Below the pieces are notes generated by a model. The model worked only from the letters and a program-made list of their open reading frames with translations. It searched no databases and was not told where the DNA came from. Made by a program: the position numbers and the translations under genes. DNA of 64,000 nucleotides from Ktedonobacteria bacterium brp13 (GTDB lineage Bacteria; Chloroflexota; Ktedonobacteria; Ktedonobacterales; Ktedonobacteraceae), in contig AP024096.1 in assembly GCA_015099395.1 (NCBI GenBank), positions 3,348,001-3,412,000 on the forward strand, read 5' to 3'. Below are positions 8,536 to 17,104 of this stretch, piece after piece (position 1 is the stretch's first letter; each line of letters starts with the position of its first letter).

Positions 8536-10191
8536 CTACAAAAATGGGATCGCCGTTCCACTACGCAGTGATTCCATCATCAAGCGCAGCGGACCCTGTT
8601 CGATGGAGAGGCGCAGGACAGCACGCGGGAACGCCTGTTCGTATGCTGGCACCTGATCTGTTGCCAGCAGCAGAGTGGCGACGGCACGCAAGACCGTGGC
8701 ATCGGTCTCTCTCCCAACCTGCTGGTAGAGCGCTGCCTGGCGACGTAGCCGCGTTGAATAGAGCGCACACCACTTTTCATTGATTAACGCACGTGTAGCT
8801 TCGTCGACCAGCCGCTCCAGTACTGCTTGTAGTTCTCGGCGACCACCACGTTTATGTGACTCAGCAGCATTTTGCGCTGACCAGTAGTGAGAGATGTACG
8901 GTTCAACCTGCTCTACCGGCTCGTACAGCCAGGAAGCGAACTCACGCCACTGATGGACCCCGGCACCCTCTTTCTGAGCCTGGAGTTGTGTCTCATCATT
9001 CACAGGCAAGAGCTCTGCGACCACCGGAATCTGAGAGCCCTTCTTCGGCCTGGATGGGACAGCGCCATTGCCCAGGAAGATATGAGGGGAAAGGCCGGCC
9101 TCTGTTATCGGTCGCCAGATCGAATAGGCGATTGGCAACTTTGTACGTGTACGCCGGTTAAGCGCACGAGCATCGATAACCAGCATACGCGCAAAATCGA
9201 AGGGGACGGTAAAGCTGGTAAAGCCTTGCTCATCCAGATCGTGGACCAGCGCTTGCCACTGCTCCTTGTCCATCTCATCGACACCATAGCAATCTTTGAT
9301 CCCCTTCTGGTCATGGAAGAGGACATTGACTCCCTTGACCAGGCCATCTGGACGCAACCATGAGAGCATAATAAGTTGTGTTCCCGAGCCATCCAGTGCA
9401 CTGACACGCGCCTGATAGGGCGGGAGCTGCTGCATGAGACTCTGCTCCATCATCACCGCATCTTCCGAGCCTAGCATCGATTGCATCGTCAGCCGCCCAA
9501 GCGTCGCCCGCGCCTGCTGGCGCGTCTGTCGGTTCGACGTCGTCGCGATCACATGGTTTAAGGCCGGGATCGTCAGATTAATCGCAATCGGTCCCAGTTG
9601 CTCCAGCGCCTCGATCACCGCCTGGACGACTTTGCCTGATTGGTTCTCCAACAAAGGAACCAGCAGGTTTGCCGCACGAGGATCGTTACTATTGCCCAGC
9701 CAGCTGATAAACGCGAAACGCCGCTCGACCGGCATTGAGACAACGTCTTCTAAAATCGTCTCGATCCCCATCTCATTCTGGCCGACCATCTCTAGCAAAC
9801 GTAGCTGCATCTGTCGAATCGCGCCAGCAGGATCATTCAAATACTCGACCAGGCCATCATCCGCTATCTCAGAGCCGAGCTCCTTCAAGATAGGAGAAAG
9901 GGAGAGCTTCGCCAGGTCGCTTACCGTGGGATCAGCCACAAAGTCTTCAAGTCCCTCCAGATCAAAATCGGTCGCCAACTCTGCAAGCACGCGCAAAGCT
10001 GCCGCCTGAGCCAGTCCGTCGCTACTACGCAACAGATGCAGAACTTTTTCGCGCGCACCCTCCGCCCACTCTTCATCCAGGCGATCCAGGTAATGAGACA
10101 TCGTCTCTGTGTCAATATCATCGCGGCGACTGATCGCCAGCAATATACTATCGACACTTTCTTGAGGAGATCCCTTGCGTCCTCTAGGCAT
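8536..10191 (-). CDS. HEAT-repeat protein with an unnamed C-terminal domain
   Basis: A 551-residue cytosolic protein. The first about 235 residues are helical repeats of the HEAT/Armadillo kind, with repeated LxxLxxL and D-P-xxR patterns (for example NDPRAANLLVPLLE), and serve as a protein-binding scaffold. From about residue 265 a second region begins with a hydrophobic strand pattern and a GIKDCYG motif. A similar block is present in the TPR protein at 38883-41087 (LILCW..GL... then GIKDFY). No catalytic motif is visible. The minus-strand start ATG follows GGAGAGCAT-type purine-rich sequence, and an extended -10 box lies at 10330-10338. Function unknown. Confidence 0.75.
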   Translation of the reverse strand: MPRGRKGSPQESVDSILLAISRRDDIDTETMSHYLDRLDEEWAEGAREKVLHLLRSSDGLAQAAALRVLAELATDFDLEGLEDFVADPTVSDLAKLSLSPILKELGSEIADDGLVEYLNDPAGAIRQMQLRLLEMVGQNEMGIETILEDVVSMPVERRFAFISWLGNSNDPRAANLLVPLLENQSGKVVQAVIEALEQLGPIAINLTIPALNHVIATTSNRQTRQQARATLGRLTMQSMLGSEDAVMMEQSLMQQLPPYQARVSALDGSGTQLIMLSWLRPDGLVKGVNVLFHDQKGIKDCYGVDEMDKEQWQALVHDLDEQGFTSFTVPFDFARMLVIDARALNRRTRTKLPIAYSIWRPITEAGLSPHIFLGNGAVPSRPKKGSQIPVVAELLPVNDETQLQAQKEGAGVHQWREFASWLYEPVEQVEPYISHYWSAQNAAESHKRGGRRELQAVLERLVDEATRALINEKWCALYSTRLRRQAALYQQVGRETDATVLRAVATLLLATDQVPAYEQAFPRAVLRLSIEQGPLRLMMESLRSGTAIPFL

Positions 10192-10260
10192 ATGCTCTCC
10201 TTGTTGGAGGATCTTGCACCCTCCCCGTCTAGGGTTCTTTTACCCTCTCATTTTGCAAGC

Positions 10261-10326
10261 ATCTCTTGGTTTATCTTGGTTTATCTTGGTCAAACATCAA
10301 CGCAACTTGGTCAAACATCAACGCAA
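10261..10326. repeat. Short tandem repeats in the HEAT gene leader
   Basis: The 309-bp gap 10192-10500 contains three copies of a TCTTGGTTTA-like 10-mer followed by two copies of a 21-bp unit beginning TTGGTCAAACATC. They lie in the likely 5' leader of the HEAT-repeat gene. Copy number may vary by slippage. Nothing else is seen in the gap apart from the promoter box. Confidence 0.75.
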
Positions 10327-10329
10327 CGC

Positions 10330-10338
10330 ATTGTACCA
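10330..10338 (-). promoter_or_regulatory. Extended -10 promoter (TGGTACAAT) for the HEAT-repeat gene
   Basis: On the minus strand TGGTACAAT is read at 10338-10330, about 140 bases before the start codon. It matches the TGnTACAAT form found before other genes here. The short tandem repeats would lie within the transcribed leader. Confidence 0.5.
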
Positions 10339-10500
10339 CGTCGGCTGCTCTGAGTCGAGATCAGCAGCACACACTAGCATAAAAGCTTATATATTCTCAT
10401 TGCATCCCGAAGTGTTCAACTGGACCAGAGCTATCAAACAGCCACTGCCAATCAGCGCATATCGATGTTCAATACACTGGAAAGGCGTCGTTGCTCTTTG

Positions 10501-11157
10501 CTAAAACAGACAGTAACGCCAACTGACCGCAAAAAACCAGACAAGTAATGCTGTCACTATGAGCAAGATAATGACACCTATGATCCAGATGATAATCTCA
10601 AGGCGTCCAGGGGCAAGTAGCCACCAGCGGAGCGCATCTAATGGTCGCCAGAGGCCGCGCCGCACTGCTGGTGTATTAGATAACAAAGGTGGGAATGTAT
10701 TGATCTCGCCGATATCACGTGGTTGCGCTCGCACAACAGGGCGAGCCAATGCCAACGCTTGATGGGAGGAAGAAAAGGAGCGTTTTACCGTCGGCAACTG
10801 CGCAGGATGGTGGACAGGGTGTAGGACAGAGTGTACCGCATTGAGAGGAACCATGTCGCTCATAGAAGGTATGGGCGTCATAGGATTGAAGGGCCGCACT
10901 GGTGACGGTGAAGCTTGCAACTGTGGGACAGTCGGACGCTGAGTCAGATCCCCAACCTGATTACTGATGCGCGAGTATCGTGAACTGACCTTCGCTACCG
11001 CCTCGGGATGTGTCGAGGCACGCAAAGTAATAGGCTTCGCAGGCAGGTCTGAAGCCTGAATAGTCGCATGCGGTCGCGTCACAAAACGACCGGGAGCACC
11101 ACGCAGAGGTTTCAATTCCTTATACGCAGAACTATAAGAAGTATAGAGTTTGGCCAT
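10501..11157 (-). CDS. Single-helix, C-terminally anchored membrane protein of unknown function
   Basis: A 218-residue protein not matched to a family. I take the ATG at 11155-11157 because GAGGGGA precedes it. The first about 180 residues are polar, rich in Pro, Arg, Ser and Ala, with little predicted structure. They are followed by a tryptophan-rich patch and one long hydrophobic helix (residues about 185-210) ending only a few residues before the C-terminus. This is a tail-anchored layout, with the body probably in the cytoplasm. It stands divergent from the sigma factor gene at 11633. No catalytic motif is seen. Only its layout, not its function, can be stated. Confidence 0.65.
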   Translation of the reverse strand: MAKLYTSYSSAYKELKPLRGAPGRFVTRPHATIQASDLPAKPITLRASTHPEAVAKVSSRYSRISNQVGDLTQRPTVPQLQASPSPVRPFNPMTPIPSMSDMVPLNAVHSVLHPVHHPAQLPTVKRSFSSSHQALALARPVVRAQPRDIGEINTFPPLLSNTPAVRRGLWRPLDALRWWLLAPGRLEIIIWIIGVIILLIVTALLVWFFAVSWRYCLF

Positions 11158-11488
11158 AACGCAGGTCCCCTCTAGCACAGGTGCACAACGAGCACGGCAT
11201 ACCATACAAAGAATTTCACCCTACAAAATCACCCTACCATCCATAAACCACCCCACACGTTATCTGGAGAATAACTATCTGTCGTCATCCTTACTTGTGC
11301 AAATGAACGGGATACTGGTGCTTTTTCGTTGATATCTGGTGAATGCGGAAAATTACGCATCACCTGTAAAAAATTTCGACTTTCATGCTAGAATAGCCGC
11401 TTTAAATGAAAAGTACCTCTTACGACGCAATGAAAAAGTACCGCCTCACACAGCTATTCGAGCCTGTCTACATCCCTACACCTCTATA

Positions 11489-11505
11489 TTGGCACATATC
11501 TTGCA
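11489..11505 (+). promoter_or_regulatory. Sigma-54-like promoter upstream of the sigma factor gene
   Basis: The sequence TTGGCACATATCTTGCA matches the -24/-12 consensus TGGCAC-N5-TTGCA, with GG at 11491-11492 and GC at 11503-11504 spaced correctly. It lies about 130 bases before the ATG at 11633, in the 475-bp gap 11158-11632. Whether this organism has RpoN cannot be seen here, and a chance match is possible. No other convincing promoter was found in the gap. Confidence 0.35.
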
Positions 11506-11526
11506 CAGATAAAGTATAGGGGGGAT

Positions 11527-11562
11527 AGACCTGAAAAATTTTCAGGTCTCGTGTTATCGAGA
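11527..11562 (+). promoter_or_regulatory. Perfect 23-bp palindrome overlapping a second hairpin
   Basis: Arms AGACCTGAAAA and TTTTCAGGTCT (11-bp each, one central base) fill 11527-11549 and are perfectly complementary. A second hairpin, GTCTCG (11546-11551) with CGAGAC (11557-11562), overlaps its 3' arm, so the two structures exclude each other in RNA. The site lies between the sigma-54-like box and the sigma factor start, where an operator or a leader switch would act. Confidence 0.5.
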
Positions 11563-11632
11563 CAAAAGAAGATAGCATAATGTCTCCGGTTACCAGGTTG
11601 TGGAATGGGATTTGAGGTAAAGGAGTTGGAAT

Positions 11633-12943
11633 ATGGTAGCCATAACAAAACACTTGCAGATGAAAGAAGCGATGCCAGGAGATCAGCATCGCTATGTTAC
11701 ATTTAGGAACAAAGAAAGATCGACCGAAACACCATGCAAAAAGTCTGGGGCGACGCACGCGAAAACGACTACTACGCATGCTGGGACGGGGCAGAAAGGA
11801 CAGAAAGGACAGAAAGGTCAAAAAGGTAGGCCGCGCAAGCGCAACGATGAGAGCGGCCAAGAGACAATACGCACAGAGTACCTGGCAACGATTGACAATG
11901 CAACAGAGCCGTTAAACGAACGAGCACGGGTTGCCAGCAAGACAGGCCGAGCTCACTCCGCTGGCACAGATCTCCTGGACGAGGAGGAGAACGGGGTACT
12001 GCCAACCAGTCTGGCTGACGAAGTCGCGCAAGCCTATCTCGAAGAGGAGGAAGAGGAGGAAGAGGAAGAAGAGGAGGAGGAAGAGGAGGAGGAAGAGGAG
12101 ACCTATTGTGGCGATGCCGAAGCAGAGAATGCCATCCGGCAGTACCTCGCAGAGATCGGACGCTACCCACTCTTAGCCGCAGAACAAGAGATGTACCTGG
12201 CTCGGCGCATCATCACTGGAGATATGCTCGCCCAGCAACGCCTCGTCGAAGCCAATCTACGCCTCGTTGTGAGCATCGCCAAACGCTATAATAATCATGG
12301 AGTTTCATTATTAGATCTTATTCAAGAAGGGAACCTTGGCCTGATCCGGGCCGCGCAAAAATTTGATCCCGTTCGTGGCTTCCGCTTCAGCACCTATGCT
12401 ACCTGGTGGATCCGCCAGGCTATTAGCCGAGCAGTAGCCGAACATACACGCACTATTCATATACCCGTTCATGTTGTTGAACTTATATATAAAATGAAAC
12501 GTACTACTCGCCAATTATATCAAGATCTGGGCCGTGATCCATTTCCTGAAGAGATAGCTCTCGCAATTCATCTTACCAAAGAACGTGTTGTCGAATTACA
12601 AGGTATGGCTGAACCACCTATATCACTGGATGCGCCTCTTATCGATGATGAACAGTATCATCTGGCCGATATGATTGAAGATCCACACGCAGCCGCACCC
12701 GCTGACGTCGTAACACATCAGGTCCTACAAGACCACATCTCACGTGCTCTTGAGACTCTGAGCCTACGCGAACGGCAGGTTATTGAGCTACGCTATGGAT
12801 TACAAGATGGTTATTGCCATACCCTGGAAGAGTTAAGTAGCCACTTTAAGCTCACACGCGAGCGAATACGTCAGATTGAGGTGAAGGCACTCAGGACATT
12901 GCGCCAACCCGTGCAGGTCCATTTGTTAAGAGACTTCGCATAA
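11633..12943 (+). CDS. RNA polymerase sigma factor, sigma-70 family (RpoD/SigA-like)
   Basis: A 436-residue sigma factor that directs RNA polymerase to promoters. After a disordered N-terminal half come region 1.2 ([14 protein letters not shown], about residue 167), region 2 with the [18 protein letters not shown] and [13 protein letters not shown] segments that bind core enzyme and the -10 box, region 3, and region 4 with the [12 protein letters not shown] and helix-turn-helix [14 protein letters not shown] for the -35 box. The N-terminal part is unusual: four GQKG repeats with basic residues near residue 53, then a run of 20 glutamates encoded at 12041-12100. The start ATG follows AAAGGAG. 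Its 3' end overlaps the convergent HD-GYP gene by 73 bp. It is a primary or group 2 factor; which cannot be told from one locus. Confidence 0.93.
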   Translation: MVAITKHLQMKEAMPGDQHRYVTFRNKERSTETPCKKSGATHAKTTTTHAGTGQKGQKGQKGQKGRPRKRNDESGQETIRTEYLATIDNATEPLNERARVASKTGRAHSAGTDLLDEEENGVLPTSLADEVAQAYLEEEEEEEEEEEEEEEEEEEETYCGDAEAENAIRQYLAEIGRYPLLAAEQEMYLARRIITGDMLAQQRLVEANLRLVVSIAKRYNNHGVSLLDLIQEGNLGLIRAAQKFDPVRGFRFSTYATWWIRQAISRAVAEHTRTIHIPVHVVELIYKMKRTTRQLYQDLGRDPFPEEIALAIHLTKERVVELQGMAEPPISLDAPLIDDEQYHLADMIEDPHAAAPADVVTHQVLQDHISRALETLSLRERQVIELRYGLQDGYCHTLEELSSHFKLTRERIRQIEVKALRTLRQPVQVHLLRDFA

Positions 12944-13716
12944 GCTACGGTAAGTGCGAGGCGGGCAACGCCTGAAGAGATCGGATAGCGCGGAGACAAC
13001 GCAGTCTCCGCGTCGTAAAAGGATTGTTGCGCCGGCTGTGAGTCAAACAGCGCTAAAAACGCGGAGACGATGCTGGGATCAAACTGCTGACCCGCACAGC
13101 GTAACAATTCCTGGTGCGCCTGCACCACGGTCTGTGGCTTTCCATAGACCCGCAATGAAACCATTGCGTCGTAGGAATCAACGACTGTAATAATACGCGT
13201 CAATAATGGGATCGCCTCTCCATACAATCCGTGAGGATAGCCACTCCCATCCCAGAACTCATGATGTGTCAAAACAATGGGTACAAACGGCAGAAAGCTC
13301 TCTCCTGCCAGTTGCAAGATGCGCTGACCCAGTTGAGGATGCATCTGGATATATGCACGCTCACTACTATCAAGCGAACCAGGCTTATACAGAATAGGAG
13401 CAGGGACAGCAATCTTGCCGATATCGTGTAAGAGGGCCGCAATACGCAGGGTCACTAACTCCTGCCTCGATAGCTTGAGCGCGTAACCAACCATCTCAGC
13501 CATATTCGCTGAACGATAAGCATGCGTACACATATCCGTATCACAAAATGTCCGTAGTGTATGCAAACAGGCAGTCTCTAATGCCTCTCCATAGGATGAC
13601 AACAGGTCATCTTCTAACAGGATGTCTTCGTACTTATACCGCGTTAAAGCTAATTCGTGTGCCTGCCGTAAAAATGTCCCCATACTCACGATAACCGAAT
13701 CATCTATGATCATCAT
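12871..13716 (-). CDS. HD-GYP domain phosphohydrolase (putative cyclic di-GMP phosphodiesterase)
   Basis: A 281-residue protein with an HD-GYP domain, the family that hydrolyses cyclic di-GMP. Visible motifs are the first metal-ligand His in CTHAYRSA (about residue 65), the HD pair in LLHDIGK (97-98), and [11 protein letters not shown] (about 150-160), the GYP signature. There is no receiver or PAS sensor domain; the first 50 residues are helical and unassigned. The start ATG at 13714-13716 follows AGAGGAG; the next codon is also ATG. Its last 24 codons overlap the 3' end of the sigma factor gene on the other strand. A long 623-bp region lies upstream. Confidence 0.88.
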   Translation of the reverse strand: MMIIDDSVIVSMGTFLRQAHELALTRYKYEDILLEDDLLSSYGEALETACLHTLRTFCDTDMCTHAYRSANMAEMVGYALKLSRQELVTLRIAALLHDIGKIAVPAPILYKPGSLDSSERAYIQMHPQLGQRILQLAGESFLPFVPIVLTHHEFWDGSGYPHGLYGEAIPLLTRIITVVDSYDAMVSLRVYGKPQTVVQAHQELLRCAGQQFDPSIVSAFLALFDSQPAQQSFYDAETALSPRYPISSGVARLALTVAYAKSLNKWTCTGWRNVLSAFTSI

Positions 13717-13884
13717 GGTAGAACTCCTCTTCTCAGCGTGGCAGCATTCAAAGTGATCATCCCTACAGCGCGGCTTTCCATCGGATACACGCTACGGTTT
13801 TCCATCAGCATAGACGGTCATTCGGTATCTTGTGTTATACATAGTATAAGACATGCTTTGATTGAAAAAAGTGAACCCTTCCAC

Positions 13885-13961
13885 AATAAGATCTTATTCC
13901 GAAAACCAACGCGACTGGCGTCGCTAGTGCCCGCACACGCAAGTTTTCGGATCAGTAGTAA
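13885..13961. repeat. 77-bp palindromic dispersed repeat, copy 1
   Basis: The element runs from AATAAGATCTTATTCCG to TTTTCGGATCAGTAGTAA and folds back on itself: CCGAAAAC near one end pairs with GTTTTCGG near the other, and GCGAC/GTCGC forms an inner hairpin. Copies 2 and 3 are at 17331-17407 and 29341-29415, all in the same orientation on the plus strand. It lies in the otherwise featureless 623-bp gap 13717-14339; a 133-codon ORF there runs through the repeat and is not supported. Confidence 0.85.
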
Positions 13962-14339
13962 TTCCTATGCTCTTTTTCCCATCCTCAGATACTATGTATG
14001 CAGTAACCATCACTCTTCTAAGCAGAACAAGCTAGCAACCGTCAAACACCATCACAATGAATATGCCGCTTACCAACACCTTCTCCTATCAGGATATACA
14101 GGCTCCCCAAATGAAGATACACTCTTATTAATGCCATGAACGGACGTAAGGTGCCGTAAGAAAGAACCTCTCCGCTAAAAGCGACGCCATGCTGGGATTT
14201 CCTGACTAGCATTACAGTATCGACATACACTAGTACAATTTTCTGACAGCTTGACGTCCTATCTTGCATCCATTTACACTAAGTCCAAACAATCTGAAAT
14301 TATAAGATTTTTATCCTGAGTTGGTGTCAAAAGAGTAAG

Positions 14340-15689
14340 ATGAAAAAATATTTAAAAACGGTCATTGTGGCAAGTGCCCTGTTATTATGTAGTTGCCTGG
14401 TGCTGCTAGCGTCCCAGCTTCAAGCTCATGCGTTGATGCCGACTTCGTTGACACAGTTAACGGCAACGCAAACTATCATAGCGAGCAACACAACAGCACC
14501 CACTACAACCCCTACTGCTACAGCAACCCATACTGCTACAGCAACCCCTGCTCCTACAGCAACCCCTGCTCCTACAGCAACCCATACACCGCAACCACAA
14601 CCGACACCGACTGTGCCTCCAGCACAGAAACCCACACCGCAACCACAACCAACGTCCACTCCAATACAGTCACCGACACAGGGAGCTGGCGCGCCCTTCG
14701 TTCCTCCGACTGGCTCAACGCCAACGCTACAGCCAACACCCCGCACAACACCTACGCCGACACCCTCCCCGACCCCAACAACTGTTGCCGCAACAGCGAC
14801 AGCCGTGAGCAATGGCGTGCCAACTGCAAGCAATAACCAATCCGGCACTACGAGCTCTACAATGGGTAGTAGCTTACTGCTACCCATCGGGGTAAGCGCA
14901 GCAGTGTTACTACTTCTCGCACTCATCGTCGGCATCGTGCTGCTGAACAGAAATAAGGCGCAACCACGCCGACCCTTTGCACCGCGCGTTCCTTTAACTC
15001 CTACAGCACCTGCGACCCCGATGCCCTGGGCTTTCCAGCAGCAAAACGCCGATATGGGACAACAGATGGGGATGCCAATACTACCACAAACCCCCGTCCC
15101 CTTTGCCGCCCCTGCAGCATTCATGGCCACGTCACAGACATCGCCAGCGCTCAATATGACGCCGATGTCACCACCACCCGCATTTTTTAATCCTGACAAT
15201 GCAGCTATCGCTTCCCTGACAGGTCCGTTAAACTCTTTCTCTGGCAAGCAACCAGCGATTCCGGCTCCACAGGGGAATACAACTCCCCCGACGATGCCGC
15301 CATACCTGGGCATGGGTCTGCTAGGAGAGACGTATCTGCCAAGTGATCTGCGCCCGATTACCAGCGCATTGCCGAAGCAACCATCACAACAACCTGCAGG
15401 TCAGATGCAGCCGAATCCGATCAGTAGCGATATGCGTCCTCTGCTCCCAGATTCTTTTGACCTGACACAGATTCTGGGCAACCAGGCTCAGCAGGCCAAT
15501 ATGCCGGCACCGGAAAAGACACAGCCATCATTACCGATCGTTCCACCCAGCATTCAGGACGATCCGGTCCTGGAGACGATTATGCGTCAGGCTCAGATGG
15601 GTCTCTATGCACATCCGGTCCCCAGCGACAACCTGAACGATTTCCAGCAAGGGAATAGCTCGAAACATAGCAATATGTTCTTGCTCTAG
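14340..15689 (+). CDS. Thr/Pro-rich surface protein with signal peptide and one membrane helix
   Basis: A 449-residue protein of no known family. It starts with a signal peptide (MKKYLK, then a hydrophobic core to about residue 31, LQAHA-like cleavage site). Residues about 40-175 are low-complexity Thr/Pro/Ala repeats, typical of extended extracellular stalks; part of the DNA is an 18-bp repeat around 14510-14585. A hydrophobic helix follows at about 180-203, ending in RNK, and then a 245-residue Pro/Gln/Met-rich tail that would face the cytoplasm. This type I layout suits a surface-exposed anchor or sensor. The ribosome site (AAGAG) is weak. Function unknown. Confidence 0.72.
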   Translation: MKKYLKTVIVASALLLCSCLVLLASQLQAHALMPTSLTQLTATQTIIASNTTAPTTTPTATATHTATATPAPTATPAPTATHTPQPQPTPTVPPAQKPTPQPQPTSTPIQSPTQGAGAPFVPPTGSTPTLQPTPRTTPTPTPSPTPTTVAATATAVSNGVPTASNNQSGTTSSTMGSSLLLPIGVSAAVLLLLALIVGIVLLNRNKAQPRRPFAPRVPLTPTAPATPMPWAFQQQNADMGQQMGMPILPQTPVPFAAPAAFMATSQTSPALNMTPMSPPPAFFNPDNAAIASLTGPLNSFSGKQPAIPAPQGNTTPPTMPPYLGMGLLGETYLPSDLRPITSALPKQPSQQPAGQMQPNPISSDMRPLLPDSFDLTQILGNQAQQANMPAPEKTQPSLPIVPPSIQDDPVLETIMRQAQMGLYAHPVPSDNLNDFQQGNSSKHSNMFLL

Positions 15690-15769
15690 CGAGACTGCAG
15701 TCTCTTCACACCGTTTATTCCTATATCCCGTCTATTGTTTGCCCCGCTTTCGTTATATGCTATATGGGA

Positions 15770-15792
15770 GCAATTGATAGAAGCACAATTGC
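15770..15792. other. Small inverted repeat after the surface protein gene
   Basis: GCAATTG (15770-15776) and CAATTGC (15786-15792) are perfect 7-bp arms around a 9-base loop in the gap between two plus-strand genes. There is no T-run. It may be a weak transcript end or a binding site. Confidence 0.3.
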
Positions 15793-15935
15793 TGCATCTT
15801 AGTACATATCGATAACCGTTCATTGCGGTTTTTGAGAAGATGCAGCCTCTCTTGTAAGATAGTAAGAGAGATCATTTACACTGCTTACGCAAGAGAGATG
15901 CTTACACTATTGGGAAGAAGGCAGAAGGGGCTGCT

Positions 15936-16925
15936 ATGCTGGTACGCATTCACGGATTTGACTGGGAAACCTATAACAAACAGGTTATGCCGTCGTTTAG
16001 CCGCTGGCTCATAGAGCGGGACGACAGCCAGGTAGCGCAACTCTATGAGCAGACGCGTTGCGCACGCGATGAAGAGTTTCTCCCTCCATCGATACATGCT
16101 CTGCGCACCTGGTCACGCGCTCAAGCCTTCGTACAACAGCTTCCACAGGGCGCGCATGCCGCGCGCGAATATCGCTTGCTGTGCACAGCTGAGACGTTTA
16201 CCGAGTTCAGTGACCGCTACATTCATCACCATCCGCCACAACTGTATCACAATGCCGATGCTCTGCGCGCTGTCTGGGGGGCCATCGTCGAGGAATACTG
16301 CCAGGCCTGGTTGATACCGCCCTGCGAGCATAGCGGCACTGGTTCGGATGGCTATATAGTACAGACCAGTAGTGGAGGCGAACAACGTATGAATCGGGGC
16401 GAAATGGTCTCGCTCCTACGCTCGGCTGGCCTGGATGAACTGGCTGGGGAGATCAGCACGCAGGTCCCTCTCCGTATCTCGCTAGAGGAAGAGCTGGATG
16501 ACGATGAGGAGAGCGATGAGACACCTCTCCCTCTCCAGGGTGTTGAGATCGGTCATCAGCCAGAGACGCTCCATCTGCGTGGTTGGCTGGGTACGCATTC
16601 GATTCGTGCGCTGGCCATCTTTGAGCTCCTGGCCTGTAGCCGCCGTAGCATGCCCTTCGGCTACCATGCGGGCGAGCCCTATGAAAGCTATATCGGCTAT
16701 CTCACACCTGATGAAGCCTGGCAATTGGCACAATGCATCAAACATATTACCGCCCCCGATATCGAGAAAGCACAGGCCGACGTCCTCTCTTACCGTCGAC
16801 AACACATGACCGGTGGCGATACGGCACGCATGATCGACGAAGTCCTACCGGCGTACGCTGATGCCTTTCTGAAAGTCGTACGCATGGCCTCACAATATGG
16901 TCTGGGTCTGCTCTGTAGCATCTAA
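15936..16925 (+). CDS. Conserved-looking hypothetical protein
   Basis: A 329-residue soluble protein that I do not recognise. The reading frame is well supported: AGAAGGGG precedes the ATG and codon use matches the neighbours. The N-terminal half is rich in aromatic residues, Arg and His and mainly helical (WETYNKQ, RTWSRAQAFVQQL). A short acidic linker (EEELDDDEESDE, about residues 185-196) separates it from a C-terminal half with a GYLTPDEAWQLAQCI segment and a helical end. No signal peptide, membrane helix, metal or nucleotide motif is visible. It stands alone, 180 bp before the DUF3311/symporter pair. Confidence 0.68.
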   Translation: MLVRIHGFDWETYNKQVMPSFSRWLIERDDSQVAQLYEQTRCARDEEFLPPSIHALRTWSRAQAFVQQLPQGAHAAREYRLLCTAETFTEFSDRYIHHHPPQLYHNADALRAVWGAIVEEYCQAWLIPPCEHSGTGSDGYIVQTSSGGEQRMNRGEMVSLLRSAGLDELAGEISTQVPLRISLEEELDDDEESDETPLPLQGVEIGHQPETLHLRGWLGTHSIRALAIFELLACSRRSMPFGYHAGEPYESYIGYLTPDEAWQLAQCIKHITAPDIEKAQADVLSYRRQHMTGGDTARMIDEVLPAYADAFLKVVRMASQYGLGLLCSI

Positions 16926-16999
16926 GTAGCACCTAAGTGGCACTTAGATAGCATTCAAATACGCAGCCAGAAGTCCTTATTTTTCAAGAGCATAGTGCA

Positions 17000-17028
17000 T
17001 TGACAACGAACAAGTTTTCACGTAAATT
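17000..17028 (+). promoter_or_regulatory. Promoter for the DUF3311-symporter pair
   Basis: TTGACA at 17000-17005 and TAAATT at 17023-17028 are separated by 17 bases. An overlapping TATAAT at 17028-17033 would need a 22-base spacer, so the first pair is preferred. The start codon of the DUF3311 gene is about 75 bases downstream. Confidence 0.5.
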
Positions 17029-17104
17029 ATAATACTATAAGAGCAATGAAGATGTTAGAAGCACTGTAGACGCATTATATTATATCAAAAAGGAGTGCGC
17101 AATC

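Noticed and set aside
13738..14139. 133-codon plus-strand ORF upstream of the surface protein gene
   Set aside because: It crosses the dispersed palindromic repeat, has no ribosome site or family features, and its composition is unlike the real genes.
14426..15313. Long minus-strand ORF (295 codons) rich in Gly, Val and Cys
   Set aside because: It is the antisense of the Thr/Pro-repeat coding region; repeated codons on the plus strand create an open frame on the other.
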